Shown: positions 9,230-17,010 of the stretch, in pieces
Numbering within the stretch: position 1 is the first letter of the stretch
How the letters are laid out: each line of letters starts with the position of its first letter
Source of the DNA: Burkholderia lata
Lineage (GTDB): Bacteria; Pseudomonadota; Gammaproteobacteria; Burkholderiales; Burkholderiaceae
Assembly (NCBI RefSeq): GCF_000012945.1
Contig: NC_007510.1
Span: 1,798,001-1,862,000, forward strand
Direction of reading: 5' to 3'
DNA: 64,000 nt
The notes under the pieces: model-generated
The model's input: only the letters and a program-made list of their open reading frames with translations
What the model was told of the DNA's origin: nothing
Database searches by the model: none
Translations under genes and position numbers: made by a program

Positions 9230-10245
9230 TGGAAGATACGCTGACGAAACCGGCCGGCGCCGCGGACGCCGTCGAAGGTGAAGTGGCCGCCGCACTCGAC
9301 GGCGCCGCGCACGGGCAGGCGATGGCAGTCGTCGAGCACACGCTCGACGCGTGGCGGCCCGACGACTCGCCGGACGGTTTGCTCGCGGCGTTCGTCGCGC
9401 TGTTCAACACCGACACGCGCTACGACGCGGCGACGATCACGGTGCCGCTCGGCGGCGCCGATGCGGCGGCCGTTGCGTCGTATGTCGCGCGCGCGGTGCG
9501 CGAGGGCGTGATCGATGGCGCGCAGGTCGCCGGCGACACGCTGCGCGTCACCGTGTCGCGCGCGACGTTCTGGCAGAACCCGCGGCCGTGGCTGAAGGCG
9601 CCCGCGTCGGGCGGCATGCCGCTGCGCCATGTGATCACGAACGGCCACCGGCACCCGGTGCGGCCGCCGTCGCCGGCCGGCGAGATCTATGCACGCTACA
9701 TGCCGCAGGTCGGGATGACATTCAGCCTGCGCACCGTCGACGTCGACGCGCACGCGGACCTGTTCAGCGGCTGGATGAATCTCGATCGCGTCGCGCATTT
9801 CTGGGACCAGCGCGGCACGCGCGACGAGCACGCGGCGTATCTCGCCGAGCGGCTCGCCGATCCGCACATGCACCCGATGATCGGCTATTTCGACGACACG
9901 CCGTTCGGCTATTTCGAGTTCTACTGGGCGAAGGAAGACCGTCTCGCGCCGTTCTACGACGCGCACGACTACGACCGCGGGCTGCACCTGCTGATCGGCG
10001 ATTCGCGGTTCCAGAGCGCCGGCAAGCTGCATGCATGGTGGAGCGGGGTGCTGCACTACATGTTCGTTGACGAACCGCGCACGCAGCGTCTGGTGGGCGA
10101 ACCGCGCGTCGATCACGTGCGGCATATCGCGTACATGCACCGGCTCGGGTTCTACACGCTGAAGGAGTTCGACTTCCCGCACAAGCGCGCGGCGCTCACC
10201 GTGATCGAGCGCGATACATTCTTCGACACTTTCCGGTTGCCGTGA
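9229..10245 (+). CDS. orbL: OrbL, siderophore-type GNAT N-acyltransferase
   Basis: A 338-residue acyltransferase paralogous to OrbK, with the same blocks: HPVRPPSPAGEIYARYMP, the GYFDDTPFGYFEFYWAKED segment, DYDRGLHLLIGDSR, VLHYMFVDEPRT and RDTFFDTF. It keeps the AHFWD motif and aromatic pocket residues usual in the IucB/PvdYII-like family, so it is the better candidate for transfer of the 3-hydroxyacyl group onto N5-hydroxyornithine; that assignment is an inference. The ATG at 9229 overlaps the pvdF stop; a GTG one codon upstream (9226) is less likely. It is the last gene of the operon; about 190 bases of non-coding sequence follow before the vapBC promoter, and I see no clear T-run terminator there. 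Confidence 0.92.
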   Translation: MEDTLTKPAGAADAVEGEVAAALDGAAHGQAMAVVEHTLDAWRPDDSPDGLLAAFVALFNTDTRYDAATITVPLGGADAAAVASYVARAVREGVIDGAQVAGDTLRVTVSRATFWQNPRPWLKAPASGGMPLRHVITNGHRHPVRPPSPAGEIYARYMPQVGMTFSLRTVDVDAHADLFSGWMNLDRVAHFWDQRGTRDEHAAYLAERLADPHMHPMIGYFDDTPFGYFEFYWAKEDRLAPFYDAHDYDRGLHLLIGDSRFQSAGKLHAWWSGVLHYMFVDEPRTQRLVGEPRVDHVRHIAYMHRLGFYTLKEFDFPHKRAALTVIERDTFFDTFRLP

Positions 10246-10437
10246 CGGCACGGGTGCCCGGTGCAGCGCGATGTCGCGCGCGGTGCCGTGGTCCGCGGGC
10301 ATCGGCCGTCCGGGATATGGACCGCGCGGCCTGCGTCGTGAAGAATGGATCGCTCTCCTCACCGACGACAGGCCCGCGACATGGCAAAAACATCCGCGAC
10401 AGCATGGGGCGCGACATCCGATTTACGTGCCCTCAAA

Positions 10438-10465
10438 TTGACATATGCCAGCATATGCCTAGAAT
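10438..10465 (+). promoter_or_regulatory. vapBC promoter with operator palindrome
   Basis: A consensus -35 TTGACA (10438-10443) and a -10 TAGAAT (10460-10465) are separated by 16 bases. A perfect inverted repeat, ATATGC-CA-GCATAT (10443-10456), fills the spacer. This is where an autoregulating VapB or VapBC complex would be expected to bind. The vapB ATG lies 30 bases downstream. Confidence 0.75.
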
Positions 10466-10494
10466 GGGCGCATCGTACTCCCATGGAGTGGCTC

Positions 10495-10758
10495 ATGCGC
10501 ACCGTTTCCATTTTCAAGAACGCTCGTAACCAGGCAATCCGCATCCCGAAGGACATGGAGTTCGAGGGGGTGACGGAACTCGAGATCCGCCGCGAGGGCG
10601 ACACGCTGCTGCTGCGGCCCGTGCGGCCCACGTGGCTCTCGTTCGCGAGCGAACCGCCGGCCGACGCCGACTTCCTCGCCGAACGCCCGGCCGTCATCGA
10701 GTCCGGCCGCTTCGACCTGTCCGACGATGGCGCCGCACCGACGGGGTCCGACCAGTGA
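10495..10758 (+). CDS. vapB: VapB-type antitoxin
   Basis: An 87-residue antitoxin of a type II toxin-antitoxin pair. The N-terminus (MRTVSIFKNARNQAIRIPKD) is the AbrB/MazE-like swapped-hairpin DNA-binding fold seen in VapB proteins, followed by the ELEIRREGDTLLLRP strand pair. The acidic C-terminal tail (residues about 55-87) is the part that normally wraps around the PIN toxin. The start is the ATG 30 bases after the -10 box. The stop TGA overlaps the vapC GTG start (GTGA), the usual coupling for such pairs. The palindrome between -35 and -10 suggests autorepression. Confidence 0.9.
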   Translation: MRTVSIFKNARNQAIRIPKDMEFEGVTELEIRREGDTLLLRPVRPTWLSFASEPPADADFLAERPAVIESGRFDLSDDGAAPTGSDQ

Positions 10759-11171
10759 CCACGCTCTACATGCTCGACACGAACATCTGTTCGTTCATCA
10801 TGCGCGAGCGGCCGCCCGTGGTGCTGTCGCGGTTGCAATCGTGCGTCAATGCGCAGCACCGGATCGTCGTCTCCGCAATTACGTATGCCGAAATGCGATT
10901 TGGCGCGGTCGGCAGGAAGGCTTCACCGAAGCATGCGGAACTCGTGACGGCTTTTGTGTCGCGGCTGGATGGCGTGCTGTCGTGGGATACGGCGGCCGTC
11001 GATGCAACGGCCGCGATTCGTGCCGATCTCGCCGCGCGCGGCACGCCGATCGGCGCGAACGACGCGTCGATCGCCGGGCATGCGATCGCGGCCGGTGCGG
11101 TGCTCGTCACCCACAACAGCCGCGAGTTCGGCCGTGTCGCCGGATTGTCGCTCGAAGACTGGGCGGTCTGA
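10755..11171 (+). CDS. vapC: VapC PIN-domain ribonuclease toxin
   Basis: A 138-residue PIN-domain toxin. Acidic metal-binding residues are visible at D8 (MLDTN), E46 (YAEMRFG) and D103 (GANDASIAGHA), followed by LVTHNSREFGRV, where the usual VTNN motif is VTHN. VapC proteins are Mg-dependent endoribonucleases, often acting on initiator tRNA or rRNA; the target here is not predictable. The start is GTG 10755, overlapping the vapB stop, with an internal ATG six codons later (10770) that would leave out the first strand. The gene ends 48 bases before the convergent abiEii-like gene. No residue needed for catalysis is obviously lost. Confidence 0.92.
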   Translation: MTTLYMLDTNICSFIMRERPPVVLSRLQSCVNAQHRIVVSAITYAEMRFGAVGRKASPKHAELVTAFVSRLDGVLSWDTAAVDATAAIRADLAARGTPIGANDASIAGHAIAAGAVLVTHNSREFGRVAGLSLEDWAV

Positions 11172-11219
11172 GCGCGGCCGGGCATCGACACGATCGCGCT
11201 GCTGTTTCACAGCGGCGCG

Positions 11220-12125
11220 TCAAGCACGCGGCGCGGGTTCGTCAACGAGAAAGGCGTGACGGAACGCGTCGAGATACCGGTCGACGTCGTCGCTGAATTC
11301 ACCGGGCAGCAACGAGAACGCGCGTGCCAGCAGATCCTGGCCGAGCGCGGCATAAGTCGCCTCGTCCGACAACAGCGCACGGATCGCATCGCGTGTTGGC
11401 GGCGAAGCAATGCGTTTCGCCTCTCGTGCGAGCAGCGCGGCAGCGGCGAGGCCCGGCTGGAACGCGTGCATTTCGAGCAGGTCCGGCGCGGCATCCCAGA
11501 TACGTTCGCGATTGCCGGCGTCGTGAAAATTCCGCAGCAGGAACAGCAGGTCGTATGCGTCGCTGTTCTGGCGCGCACGCCGGTCCTTCCAGGCGAGCAG
11601 CTTCAGCAGCGCCAGTGCCGGCAGGCTGGCCACCGGCACCACGGTGTGCGCGTCTATCGACACGGGCTGTGCGGTGTCCACTGCTTCCTGAAACCCGAGC
11701 ACGTTCAGCACGAAATCGCCGCCGGGCGGCCACGCGATCTCTCCCGGTGGCGTTTCGAGCGGCCCGAACGGCACGAGATCCAGCTCCGTGCGAAAGCCGT
11801 GAGCGCCGCTTTCGAACAGCAGTTTCTGCTGCTGTTTCGATGCGCGCGTGAACTGCCCGGTTGCGACGAGTGCCTCGACGAGTTGTGCGTGAAATGGCCA
11901 GCTCACCGCACACACTGCAACGTCGACATCTCTCGTCGCACGCACTGGCCGGATGCCGTGCACGTGCCACATCAGGATGTCGCGCGCAGTGGCGCCGGCC
12001 ACCACGAACGCCGCGTCGAGGCGCGCGCAGGCCGAGCCGACGGCCTGCAGCAGCGCAACCGCCGCGGGCTCCAGCGGCCGGCGCGCGTCGACCTCAAGCG
12101 GGCGGATGGGCGAGGTATCGGTCAT
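11220..12125 (-). CDS. AbiEii-type nucleotidyltransferase, type IV toxin candidate
   Basis: A 301-residue protein with a nucleotidyltransferase core: VVAGATARDIL (residues about 40-50) followed by TRDVDVAV, which supplies the paired aspartates (DVD) typical of DNA polymerase beta-like folds. A further conserved acidic stretch, TELDLVPFG, supplies the third carboxylate. Proteins of this kind next to an AbiEi partner are annotated as AbiEii/AbiGii toxins; characterised relatives transfer nucleotides to tRNA or another target and stop growth. ATG 12125 overlaps the end of the upstream antitoxin-like gene by 32 bases, which is typical coupling. It converges with vapC. The toxin role is inferred from family and gene order. 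Confidence 0.85.
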   Translation of the reverse strand: MTDTSPIRPLEVDARRPLEPAAVALLQAVGSACARLDAAFVVAGATARDILMWHVHGIRPVRATRDVDVAVCAVSWPFHAQLVEALVATGQFTRASKQQQKLLFESGAHGFRTELDLVPFGPLETPPGEIAWPPGGDFVLNVLGFQEAVDTAQPVSIDAHTVVPVASLPALALLKLLAWKDRRARQNSDAYDLLFLLRNFHDAGNRERIWDAAPDLLEMHAFQPGLAAAALLAREAKRIASPPTRDAIRALLSDEATYAALGQDLLARAFSLLPGEFSDDVDRYLDAFRHAFLVDEPAPRA

Positions 12126-13164
12126 GGATACGATCGGCGATGGAGAGATTGCGACTGTCGCCGGACGCGACGAGATCCGCGTAGATCAGCAGCGGCGGCA
12201 CGATCGGTACTTCCTGCTCGCGCCAGCCAGACTCCGCCGACCGTGGCCAGAACGCTTCGACGATCTCGACATCGCCGCGCTCGTCCGGACGCAGGCGGCC
12301 CTGGAGCAGTAGCCGGTTCGACGCGGTGCTGTGCGTATAGACGGTGATCGTGGCCGGTTTCAGGTCGTGCGTCAGCAGGTCGGCTGCCGGCTCGCCGCCG
12401 AGCCGCGCATCGAATGCCGCGAAATCGAAGCCGCGCCACCAGTCGGGCGCGAGGCTGGCAAACCGGCGGCTCGGCAGTTTCGCGCGCAAGCGGCTCGGGT
12501 AGAGCGCGACCCATTCCTGCACGAAGCGCGGCCAGTCGGGCATCAGGCGCTCGCCGTTGCGGCGCTGCCCGACGAGGCCGCGCGCGATCAGATCGTCCAT
12601 CGCGAGATTGACCGTACCGAGCGCGACGTCCGACGCGGCGGCGATCGCCCGGTACGGTTGTGCGACCAAGCCCGGCTGCGTCGCGAGTGCGAACATCACG
12701 GCCAGCCCCTTCGGCGTCGTCGCGCGCGATGCCTGTCGGCGCGGTGTGCGGGCGGGCTTCGGCCGGCCCGCGATCATCACGGTTGCTTCCGGCTGAATCA
12801 GGCATGCGTTGCCGGCGGTATCGAGAAACGGGATGCCCTGGTCGGTCAGGCCGGCGGCCAGTTCCGCCGAAAGATGCGGTGCGACCAGCATCAGCGGCCG
12901 TTCGCCGGGCACCGCGGTGCCGCCACGGCGGCGCAATTCCGCCAGCGCGCCCGCCAGCGATTCGACGCGCAGGCTCACGGCGACCGGCATCTCGAATGCC
13001 TGCCCGGCAACGTCGAAGCGGATCATGGCGTCGGCGCGCCCCTGGCAGGCGGCCGGCACGCGCACCGGCCGAGCGCGAAAGCGCCGGGTCGCGCTTTCGA
13101 ACGCGGCACAGGCTTCGTCGAGCACGTGCTGTTCCGACACGGAGAGGGAGGGGTTAGCGGGCAT
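12094..13164 (-). CDS. AbiEi-family antitoxin-like regulator
   Basis: A protein of about 356 residues that pairs with the downstream nucleotidyltransferase. A winged-helix segment is visible in the middle (GLAVMFALATQPGLV then ASDVALGTVNLAMDDLI and ARGLVGQRR). The N-terminal third has the pattern LMLVAPHLSAELAAGL...IPFLDTAGNACL, which looks like a restriction-endonuclease-like fold, rather than an N-terminal winged helix as in classic AbiEi. The C-terminal part (residues about 210-350) includes DLLTHDLKPATITVYT and VPPLLIYADLV, blocks found in AbiEi-type proteins. I chose ATG 13164; GTG 13185 is possible but lies inside the inverted repeat. A role in autorepression and toxin neutralisation is inferred from the family. 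Confidence 0.8.
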   Translation of the reverse strand: MPANPSLSVSEQHVLDEACAAFESATRRFRARPVRVPAACQGRADAMIRFDVAGQAFEMPVAVSLRVESLAGALAELRRRGGTAVPGERPLMLVAPHLSAELAAGLTDQGIPFLDTAGNACLIQPEATVMIAGRPKPARTPRRQASRATTPKGLAVMFALATQPGLVAQPYRAIAAASDVALGTVNLAMDDLIARGLVGQRRNGERLMPDWPRFVQEWVALYPSRLRAKLPSRRFASLAPDWWRGFDFAAFDARLGGEPAADLLTHDLKPATITVYTHSTASNRLLLQGRLRPDERGDVEIVEAFWPRSAESGWREQEVPIVPPLLIYADLVASGDSRNLSIADRIHDRYLAHPPA

Positions 13165-13179
13165 CAAGGGGAATCGTGC

Positions 13180-13231
13180 GTTCACTTTTTATCAGCGTAC
13201 ACAAAAAATGTACAAGCGTCAAAAAGTGAAC
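13180..13231 (-). promoter_or_regulatory. Nested inverted-repeat operator upstream of abiE pair
   Basis: Two nested inverted repeats lie directly upstream of the AbiEi-like start. The outer arms are perfect: GTTCACTTTTT (13180-13190) and AAAAAGTGAAC (13221-13231). The inner arms are GTACA (13197-13201) and TGTAC (13209-13213) around an A-rich loop. The segment is much richer in A and T than its surroundings and includes a TTGACG that could be a -35 box on the minus strand. AbiEi proteins are known to bind paired inverted repeats in their own promoter, so this fits autorepression. Binding itself is inferred. Confidence 0.7.
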
Positions 13232-13404
13232 AAGTATTCGCAAGATATTGATGCATAGGCACTATTTCATGATTCTGAACGATAGTCACCGTGGCCCTCA
13301 TGCGCAAGAGATCGATGGGTGGCGCACAGTTTTGCGCGTTCGGATCCTGCGCGGCAGTCGTCCGGATGGCCGGCTCGCGCTTGCTGCGCATCATGCTGGA
13401 TATG

Positions 13405-13419
13405 GCAACTGACAGTTGC
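13405..13419. promoter_or_regulatory. 15-bp palindrome upstream of M20 amidohydrolase
   Basis: GCAACTG-A-CAGTTGC is a perfect 7+1+7 palindrome 85 bases before the amidohydrolase start. Its size and position suit a dimeric regulator, but no regulator gene is adjacent, so its owner is unknown. Confidence 0.4.
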
Positions 13420-13504
13420 TACCACGACGACTTACCGTCTGCCTGGTTGCCGTCGAACCCACTATCCTTGCCTGCATATTCCCCACAGGACAGGAGACGA
13501 CACC

Positions 13505-14668
13505 GTGACGCACAGCGTGATTCCCGCAGGCCTCGCCGACGAAATGATCGAGATCCGGCACCGCATCCACGCCCACCCCGAGCTCGGCTTCGAGGAATTC
13601 GCGACGAGCGACCTCGTCGCGGAGCAACTGCAGTCGTGGGGCTACACGGTGCATCGCGGGCTCGGCGGCACGGGCGTCGTCGCGCAGCTGAAGGTCGGCA
13701 ACGGCACGCAGCGGCTCGGCCTGCGCGCCGACATGGACGCGCTGCCGATCCACGAGGCCACGGGCCTGCCGTACGAGAGCAGGATCGCCGGCAAGATGCA
13801 CGCGTGCGGCCATGACGGCCACACCGCGATGCTGCTGGCGGCCGCGAAGCATCTTGCGCGCGAGCGCCGCTTCTCGGGCACGCTGAACCTGATTTTCCAG
13901 CCGGCCGAGGAAGGGCTCGGCGGCGCGAAGAAGATGCTCGACGAAGGGCTGTTCGAGCTGTTCCCGTGCGACGCGATCTTCGCGATGCACAACATGCCCG
14001 GCTTCCCGACGGGCAAGTTCGGCTTTCTGCCGGGGTCGTTCATGGCGTCGTCGGATACGGTGATCGTCGACGTGCAGGGCCATGGCGGCCACGGGGCGGT
14101 GCCGCACAAGACGGTCGATTCGGTGGTCGTCTGCGCGCAGATCGTCATCGCGCTGCAGACGATCGTGTCGCGCAACGTGTCGCCTCTCGACATGGCGATC
14201 GTCACGGTCGGCGCGATCCACGCGGGCGAGGCGCCGAACGTGATTCCCGATCGCGCGCAGATGCGCCTGTCGGTGCGCGCGCTGAAGCCGGAGGTGCGCG
14301 ACCTGCTCGAGACGCGCATCAAGGAAGTCGTGCATGCGCAGGCGGCCGTGTTCGGCGCGTCCGCGACGATCGACTACCAGCGCCGCTACCCGGTGCTCGT
14401 CAACGATGCGGAAATGACCGCGTTCGCGCGCAACGTCGCACGCGAGTGGGTGGGCGACGCGAACCTGATCGACGGGATGGTGCCGCTCACCGGCAGCGAG
14501 GATTTCGCGTTCCTGCTCGAGAAGCGGCCGGGCTGCTACCTGATCATCGGCAATGGCGACGGGGAGGGCGGCTGCATGGTGCACAACCCCGGCTACGATT
14601 TCAACGATGCGGCGTTGCCGACCGGCGCGTCGTACTGGGTGAAGCTGGCGGAGACTTTCCTGGTTTGA
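13505..14668 (+). CDS. M20 family metallo-amidohydrolase (hippurate hydrolase-like)
   Basis: A 387-residue cytoplasmic metallopeptidase-family amidohydrolase that should cleave an N-acyl amino acid or similar amide. The family metal site is visible: MHACGHDGHTAML for the first metal ligands, FQPAEEGLGGAKKM with the catalytic EE pair, AMHNMPG, and the last His in GGCMVHNPGYDFND. The dimerisation domain is in the middle (VQGHGGHGAVPHKTVD, VGAIHAGEAPNVIPD). GTG 13505 follows an AGGAG site at suitable spacing; an in-frame ATG far upstream would add about 60 residues of unlikely composition. There is no signal peptide. It does not form an operon with its neighbours. The substrate is not determinable from sequence. 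Confidence 0.9.
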   Translation: MTHSVIPAGLADEMIEIRHRIHAHPELGFEEFATSDLVAEQLQSWGYTVHRGLGGTGVVAQLKVGNGTQRLGLRADMDALPIHEATGLPYESRIAGKMHACGHDGHTAMLLAAAKHLARERRFSGTLNLIFQPAEEGLGGAKKMLDEGLFELFPCDAIFAMHNMPGFPTGKFGFLPGSFMASSDTVIVDVQGHGGHGAVPHKTVDSVVVCAQIVIALQTIVSRNVSPLDMAIVTVGAIHAGEAPNVIPDRAQMRLSVRALKPEVRDLLETRIKEVVHAQAAVFGASATIDYQRRYPVLVNDAEMTAFARNVAREWVGDANLIDGMVPLTGSEDFAFLLEKRPGCYLIIGNGDGEGGCMVHNPGYDFNDAALPTGASYWVKLAETFLV

Positions 14669-14740
14669 CCGGGGAAACGACGCATACGGCGCGAGGCTGG
14701 GCATCGGCATGGTCGCCGCAGCAGCTGAGCGCCTGAAGTA

Positions 14741-14751
14741 CCAAACTTTGG
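14741..14751. promoter_or_regulatory. 11-bp palindrome upstream of parD
   Basis: CCAAACTTTGG, a perfect 5+1+5 palindrome, lies 33 bases before the parD ATG. Ribbon-helix-helix antitoxins of this family repress their own promoters by binding short palindromes, so it may be the surviving operator. Confidence 0.35.
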
Positions 14752-14784
14752 CAAATGATGGCCGCATTGAAAAGGAGGTGACTC

Positions 14785-15105
14785 ATGTCGCGAAACACAT
14801 CCGTTTCCCTGGGCGACCACTTTGCGGAATTCGTCGATGCTCAAGTGCAGTCGGGACAGTACGGTTCTGCGAGCGACGTCATACGAGTCGGTTTGCGATT
14901 TCTCGAGTCACACGAAACGCAAATGCGCGCGTTGCAGGAAGCGTTGCAGGCCGGTGACGCATCGGGAGCATCGGGAGCACCCGAGCCATTCGACAGCGAG
15001 GCCTTCCTGGCCCGCATGCGGGCGACGCATTCCCGATCCGAGCCCGGCATCGGTCAGCCTAGAACGCTTCCTTCCCCGCTGAACAACGCTACGACCACAT
15101 CCTGA
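14785..15105 (+). CDS. parD: Orphan ParD-type antitoxin with altered C-terminus
   Basis: A 106-residue ribbon-helix-helix protein. The first 85 or so residues are ParD-like: MSRNTSVSLGDHFAEFVDAQ, the YGSASDVIRVGLRFLE helix, and the toxin-wrapping tail EPFDSEAFLARMRATH. It has a near-perfect ribosome site, AAGGAGGTGA, just upstream. A normal ParD ends soon after this helix and is followed by parE. Here about 24 extra residues without helix character follow, the frame runs 52 bases into the 3' end of convergent cobB, and no parE is present. I read this as a toxin-antitoxin pair that lost its toxin, leaving a DNA-binding relic with a readthrough tail. Confidence 0.75.
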   Translation: MSRNTSVSLGDHFAEFVDAQVQSGQYGSASDVIRVGLRFLESHETQMRALQEALQAGDASGASGAPEPFDSEAFLARMRATHSRSEPGIGQPRTLPSPLNNATTTS

Positions 15106-16367
15106 TTCGACGGCCAGTACATATGCATGTAGGTCGCGACTATCGCGTCGTGGCAATAGACGGCTTCACCGCTGCCCGATGCACTGTCGGGGCGTACGGC
15201 GCGCGCGACTGGTTCCAGCGGCGTCGCGAGCCGAGAATAGTGGAACGTATGCCCACGCATCGTCCCGCTGCGTGTATCGAGCTGCTGCATGCCGAGCGCC
15301 GCGAACCGGCGCTGCATCGTCGCCTGACCCGGCAACAGCCCAAGCATCGGCGTCGTCACGCCGTCCACATCGGTCAGCGCGTCACACAGATACACCATCC
15401 CCCCGCATTCCGCGACGATCGGCCGGCCAGCCGCCGCGTGTGCGCGAATCGACCGTGCGGTCGTGGCGTTTCCCGTAAGCGTTGCCGCGTGCAACTCCGG
15501 ATAGCCACCGGGAAGGAACAGCGCGTCGCAATCGTCCGGCACCGGTTCGTCGGCGAGCGGCGAGAAGAACCCCACTTCCGCACCGAGCGTCTCGAGCAAC
15601 GCGAGATTCGCCGGATAGATGAACGAGAACGCCACATCGCGCGCCACCGCGATCCGCTTGCCGGCGAGCGCACGCGGCAGCGGCGCGGCTGCATCGGGTT
15701 CCGCGAACGCAACGGCCGGCGGCAACTCGGCAAGCGCCGTTTGCGCCAGCACGTCGGCCGCGCGATCGAGGCGCGCATCGAGATCGTCGATGTCGCTCGG
15801 CTGGTGCAGGCCAAGATGCCTTTCGGGTAAAGCGATGCCCGCATCGGCCGGCACGTGCCCGAGCCAGCGCAGGTCATCGGGCAGCGCCTGTTGCAGCAGT
15901 TCCGCGTGCCGCTCCGAGCCGACGCGATTCGCCAGCACACCGTGAAACGGCAGCCCCGGCCGGAACCGCGCGAGCCCGAACGCGATCGCCGCGAACGTCT
16001 GCGCCATCGACTTCGCGGAAATCACCGCGACGACCGGCACGCCGAACGCGGCCGCGAGGTCGGCACTGCTCGGCGTGCCGTCGAACAGCCCCATCACGCC
16101 TTCGATCAGGATCAGGTCGGCATCGCGCGCGGCATCGGCCAGCAGCGCACGGCAGCCGGCCTCGCCGACCATCCCGAGATCGAGCGCATGCACCGGTGCG
16201 CCGCTCGCGCGTTCGAGCAGCATCGGATCGAGAAAATCGGGCCCGGTCTTGAACACGCGCACGCGCCGGCCGAGCCGGCGGTGCAGCCGCGCGAGGCCCG
16301 CCGTCACCGACGTCTTGCCCTGGCCCGACGCGGGCGCACTGACGAACAGCGCGGGGCAGGCGAGCAT
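15054..16367 (-). CDS. cobB: Cobyrinic acid a,c-diamide synthase CobB
   Basis: Amidates the a and c side chains of (hydrogeno)byrinic acid with glutamine and ATP. The 437-residue protein begins MLACPALFVSAPASGQGKTS, a P-loop of the dethiobiotin-synthetase type, and ends in a class I glutamine amidotransferase domain: FLPGGYPELHA, then VAECGGMVYL with the catalytic Cys, and RGHTFHYSR with the His. ATG 16367 lies two bases after the cobO stop, with a GGAG site inside the cobO end. It is the last gene of the riboswitch-led cobA-cobE-cobO-cobB operon. Its 3' end overlaps the convergent parD frame. Confidence 0.95.
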   Translation of the reverse strand: MLACPALFVSAPASGQGKTSVTAGLARLHRRLGRRVRVFKTGPDFLDPMLLERASGAPVHALDLGMVGEAGCRALLADAARDADLILIEGVMGLFDGTPSSADLAAAFGVPVVAVISAKSMAQTFAAIAFGLARFRPGLPFHGVLANRVGSERHAELLQQALPDDLRWLGHVPADAGIALPERHLGLHQPSDIDDLDARLDRAADVLAQTALAELPPAVAFAEPDAAAPLPRALAGKRIAVARDVAFSFIYPANLALLETLGAEVGFFSPLADEPVPDDCDALFLPGGYPELHAATLTGNATTARSIRAHAAAGRPIVAECGGMVYLCDALTDVDGVTTPMLGLLPGQATMQRRFAALGMQQLDTRSGTMRGHTFHYSRLATPLEPVARAVRPDSASGSGEAVYCHDAIVATYMHMYWPSNQDVVVALFSGEGSVLG

Positions 16368-16369
16368 GC

Positions 16370-16972
16370 TCAGAACTCCACGCCGCGCTGCGCCTTCACG
16401 CCTTGTTCCTTGTACGGATGCTTGACAAGCCGCATTTCGGTGACGAGGTCGGCCGCATCGATCAGCGCATCGGGCGCATGCCGCCCGGTCACGACGACGT
16501 GCACCGAGTCCGGACGTGCGGTGAGCGTCGCGAGCACTTCGTCGAGCGGCAGGTATTCGTACTTCAGCACCGTGTTCAGCTCGTCGAGGATCACCATCCG
16601 GTAGTCGCCGCTCTCGATCATCCGGCGCGCCTCGTCCCAGCCCTTGCGCGCGGTCGCGATGTCGGCGTCGCGGTTCTGCGTGTTCCACGTATAGCCGTCG
16701 CCCATCGTCACGAAATCGCATTCGGCCACCGCGCCGAGGAAGTCGCGCTCGGACGTGTGCAGCGCGCCCTTGATGAACTGCACGACGCCGAGCCGCATGC
16801 CGTGGCCGAGTACGCGCACGGCCATGCCGAACGCGGCCGTGCTCTTGCCCTTGCCGTTGCCGGTATTGACGATCAGCAGGCCCTTTTCGTTGACGGCGGC
16901 GGCCTGCTTCTTCTCGTGGCCCGCACGGCGGCGTTCGGTCATCCGTTGATGGGATTCGGCGTCGGTTTTCAT
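16370..16972 (-). CDS. cobO: Cob(I)yrinic acid a,c-diamide adenosyltransferase CobO
   Basis: Transfers the 5'-deoxyadenosyl group from ATP to Co(I) corrinoids. The 200-residue length and the basic N-terminus (MKTDAESHQRMTERRRAGHE) are typical of the BtuR/CobO family. The P-loop-like NTGNGKGKSTAAFG lies near residues 36-49, and the family blocks VQFIKGA, YTWNTQNRDAD and VILDELNT are all present. It lies between cobE and cobB, with a 38-base gap after cobE. The C-terminus EQGVKAQRGVEF is the conserved end of the family, so the gene is complete. Confidence 0.96.
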   Translation of the reverse strand: MKTDAESHQRMTERRRAGHEKKQAAAVNEKGLLIVNTGNGKGKSTAAFGMAVRVLGHGMRLGVVQFIKGALHTSERDFLGAVAECDFVTMGDGYTWNTQNRDADIATARKGWDEARRMIESGDYRMVILDELNTVLKYEYLPLDEVLATLTARPDSVHVVVTGRHAPDALIDAADLVTEMRLVKHPYKEQGVKAQRGVEF

Positions 16973-17010
16973 CGGATTCGTCCTGTCGAAAGAAAGCGAA
17001 ACAAAAGGGT

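Noticed and set aside
11190..11222. Hairpin between convergent vapC and abiEii-like genes as a terminator
   Set aside because: The stem has a mismatch and no T-run on either side, so an intrinsic terminator is not supported.
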